From positions 10,995 to 74,994 of the forward strand of contig JAYYEV010000043.1 in NCBI GenBank assembly GCA_036159515.1: a stretch of DNA of 64,000 nucleotides, written 5' to 3'. Position 1 is the first letter of the stretch. Every line of letters starts with the position of its first letter. Shown one piece after another: positions 63,729-64,000 of this stretch. The position numbers and the translations under genes were made by a program. The notes beneath the pieces are model-generated. The model saw only the letters and a list, made by a program, of their open reading frames with translations, searched no databases and was not told where the DNA came from. The DNA is from GCA-002727735 sp036159515. GTDB taxonomy: Bacteria > Bacteroidota > Bacteroidia > Flavobacteriales_D > Parvicellaceae.

Positions 63729-64000
63729 ATGGCTTTTGAATTACCACAACTTGATTATAATCATGATGCATTAGAACCTCATATTGACGCTAGAACCATG
63801 GAAATCCATCACGGTAAACACCATGCTGGATATACAGCAAAATTAAATGCGGCAATTGAAGGAACTGACAAAGAAAATAAATCTATAAAAGAATTAATGT
63901 TAACCATGGATATGTCAAATGGAGCGCTTCGAAATAATGGAGGAGGCTATTTTAATCACTGTTTATTTTGGAAAGGAATGTCACCAGATGGCGGTGGACA
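63729..64000 (+). CDS. sodA: Superoxide dismutase, Fe/Mn type (N-terminal part)
   Basis: The first 90 codons only; the gene leaves the window. The start FELPQLDYNHDALEPHID and the ligand-bearing TMEIHHGKHHAGYTAKLN (His near 27), then NNGGGYFNHCLFWKGM with a second metal histidine, match cytosolic Fe/Mn superoxide dismutases. It turns superoxide into oxygen and peroxide. The metal preference cannot be judged from this part. It has its own promoter box, divergent from tadA. Confidence 0.93.
   Translation, partial: MAFELPQLDYNHDALEPHIDARTMEIHHGKHHAGYTAKLNAAIEGTDKENKSIKELMLTMDMSNGALRNNGGGYFNHCLFWKGMSPDGGG

Overview
The window is compact, AT-rich chromosomal DNA from a member of the Bacteroidota, most likely a flavobacterium-like marine or freshwater lineage (order Flavobacteriales; family not resolved). 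The evidence is a PorZ homologue, the gliding lipoprotein GldH, two type IX secretion system (T9SS) substrates (one type A, one type B sorting domain), families largely confined to Bacteroidota (DUF4837, DUF4292, IPExxxVDY, choice-of-anchor L), promoter boxes of the TAnnTTTG type, no obvious Shine-Dalgarno sequences, and several TTG/GTG starts. I see no insertion sequence, prophage, CRISPR array or other island; this is core-genome DNA.

Layout. 1-3013 (-): the 5' part of a large secreted multidomain protein that leaves the window. 3086-3196: tRNA-Arg with its terminator. 3257-10102 (+): porZ, then a tight cluster cvpA-holB-ricT-gldH-aminotransferase. 10180-11759 (+): lytic transglycosylase-like protein and a membrane protein. 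14608-11751 (-): three envelope proteins (coiled coil, outer-membrane barrel, DUF4837 lipoprotein). 14679-22540: comF, three MORN-type repeat proteins, an FAD oxidoreductase with a LysE exporter, a small conserved protein, DUF3108, a probably frameshifted lipoprotein, hflX and threonine dehydrogenase. 23862-22543 and pheT (-): acyltransferase and PheT. 26457-36284 (mostly +): tRNA-Phe, histidine kinase, gpmI, a type B T9SS substrate (-), AsmA-like protein, M20 peptidase, LEA-like lipoprotein and a HIRAN-like pair. 42732-36285 (-): six-gene run ech-flippase-dut-TPR-DUF4292-EnvC-like. 43024-45626: small proteins, cyclophilin, pheS. 56091-46357 (-): M42 peptidase, pyruvate kinase, IPExxxVDY, gatA, tatA, two envelope proteins, polA and a glutaminyl cyclase. 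56201-64000: kinase/phosphatase pair, aldehyde dehydrogenase, trpS, plsC-gatC, bacilliredoxin, tadA and the start of sodA.

How the genes fit together. Much of the window serves the envelope: T9SS function (PorZ, GldH and two cargo proteins), peptidoglycan (transglycosylase, EnvC-like activator), lipids (two acyltransferases, AsmA-like), and export (TatA). Signal peptides here almost always place glutamine at the predicted +1 position, and the same window encodes an animal-type glutaminyl cyclase that could cap those ends as pyroglutamate. Translation is well represented (PheS, PheT, TrpS, GatA, GatC, TadA, two tRNAs), as are replication/repair (HolB, PolA, Dut) and glycolysis (GpmI, Pyk).

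Organisation is very tight. No stretch longer than about 190 bases lacks a gene, and eight of nine converging gene pairs end within 8 bases of each other or overlap. Rho-independent terminators are recognisable mainly after the tRNAs and one small gene. I found no clear candidate for a wholly new system; the most noteworthy signals are the Q+1 signal-peptide pattern with its cyclase, promoter boxes placed so close to start codons that transcripts would be leaderless, and the single-base frameshift at the start of a lipoprotein gene.
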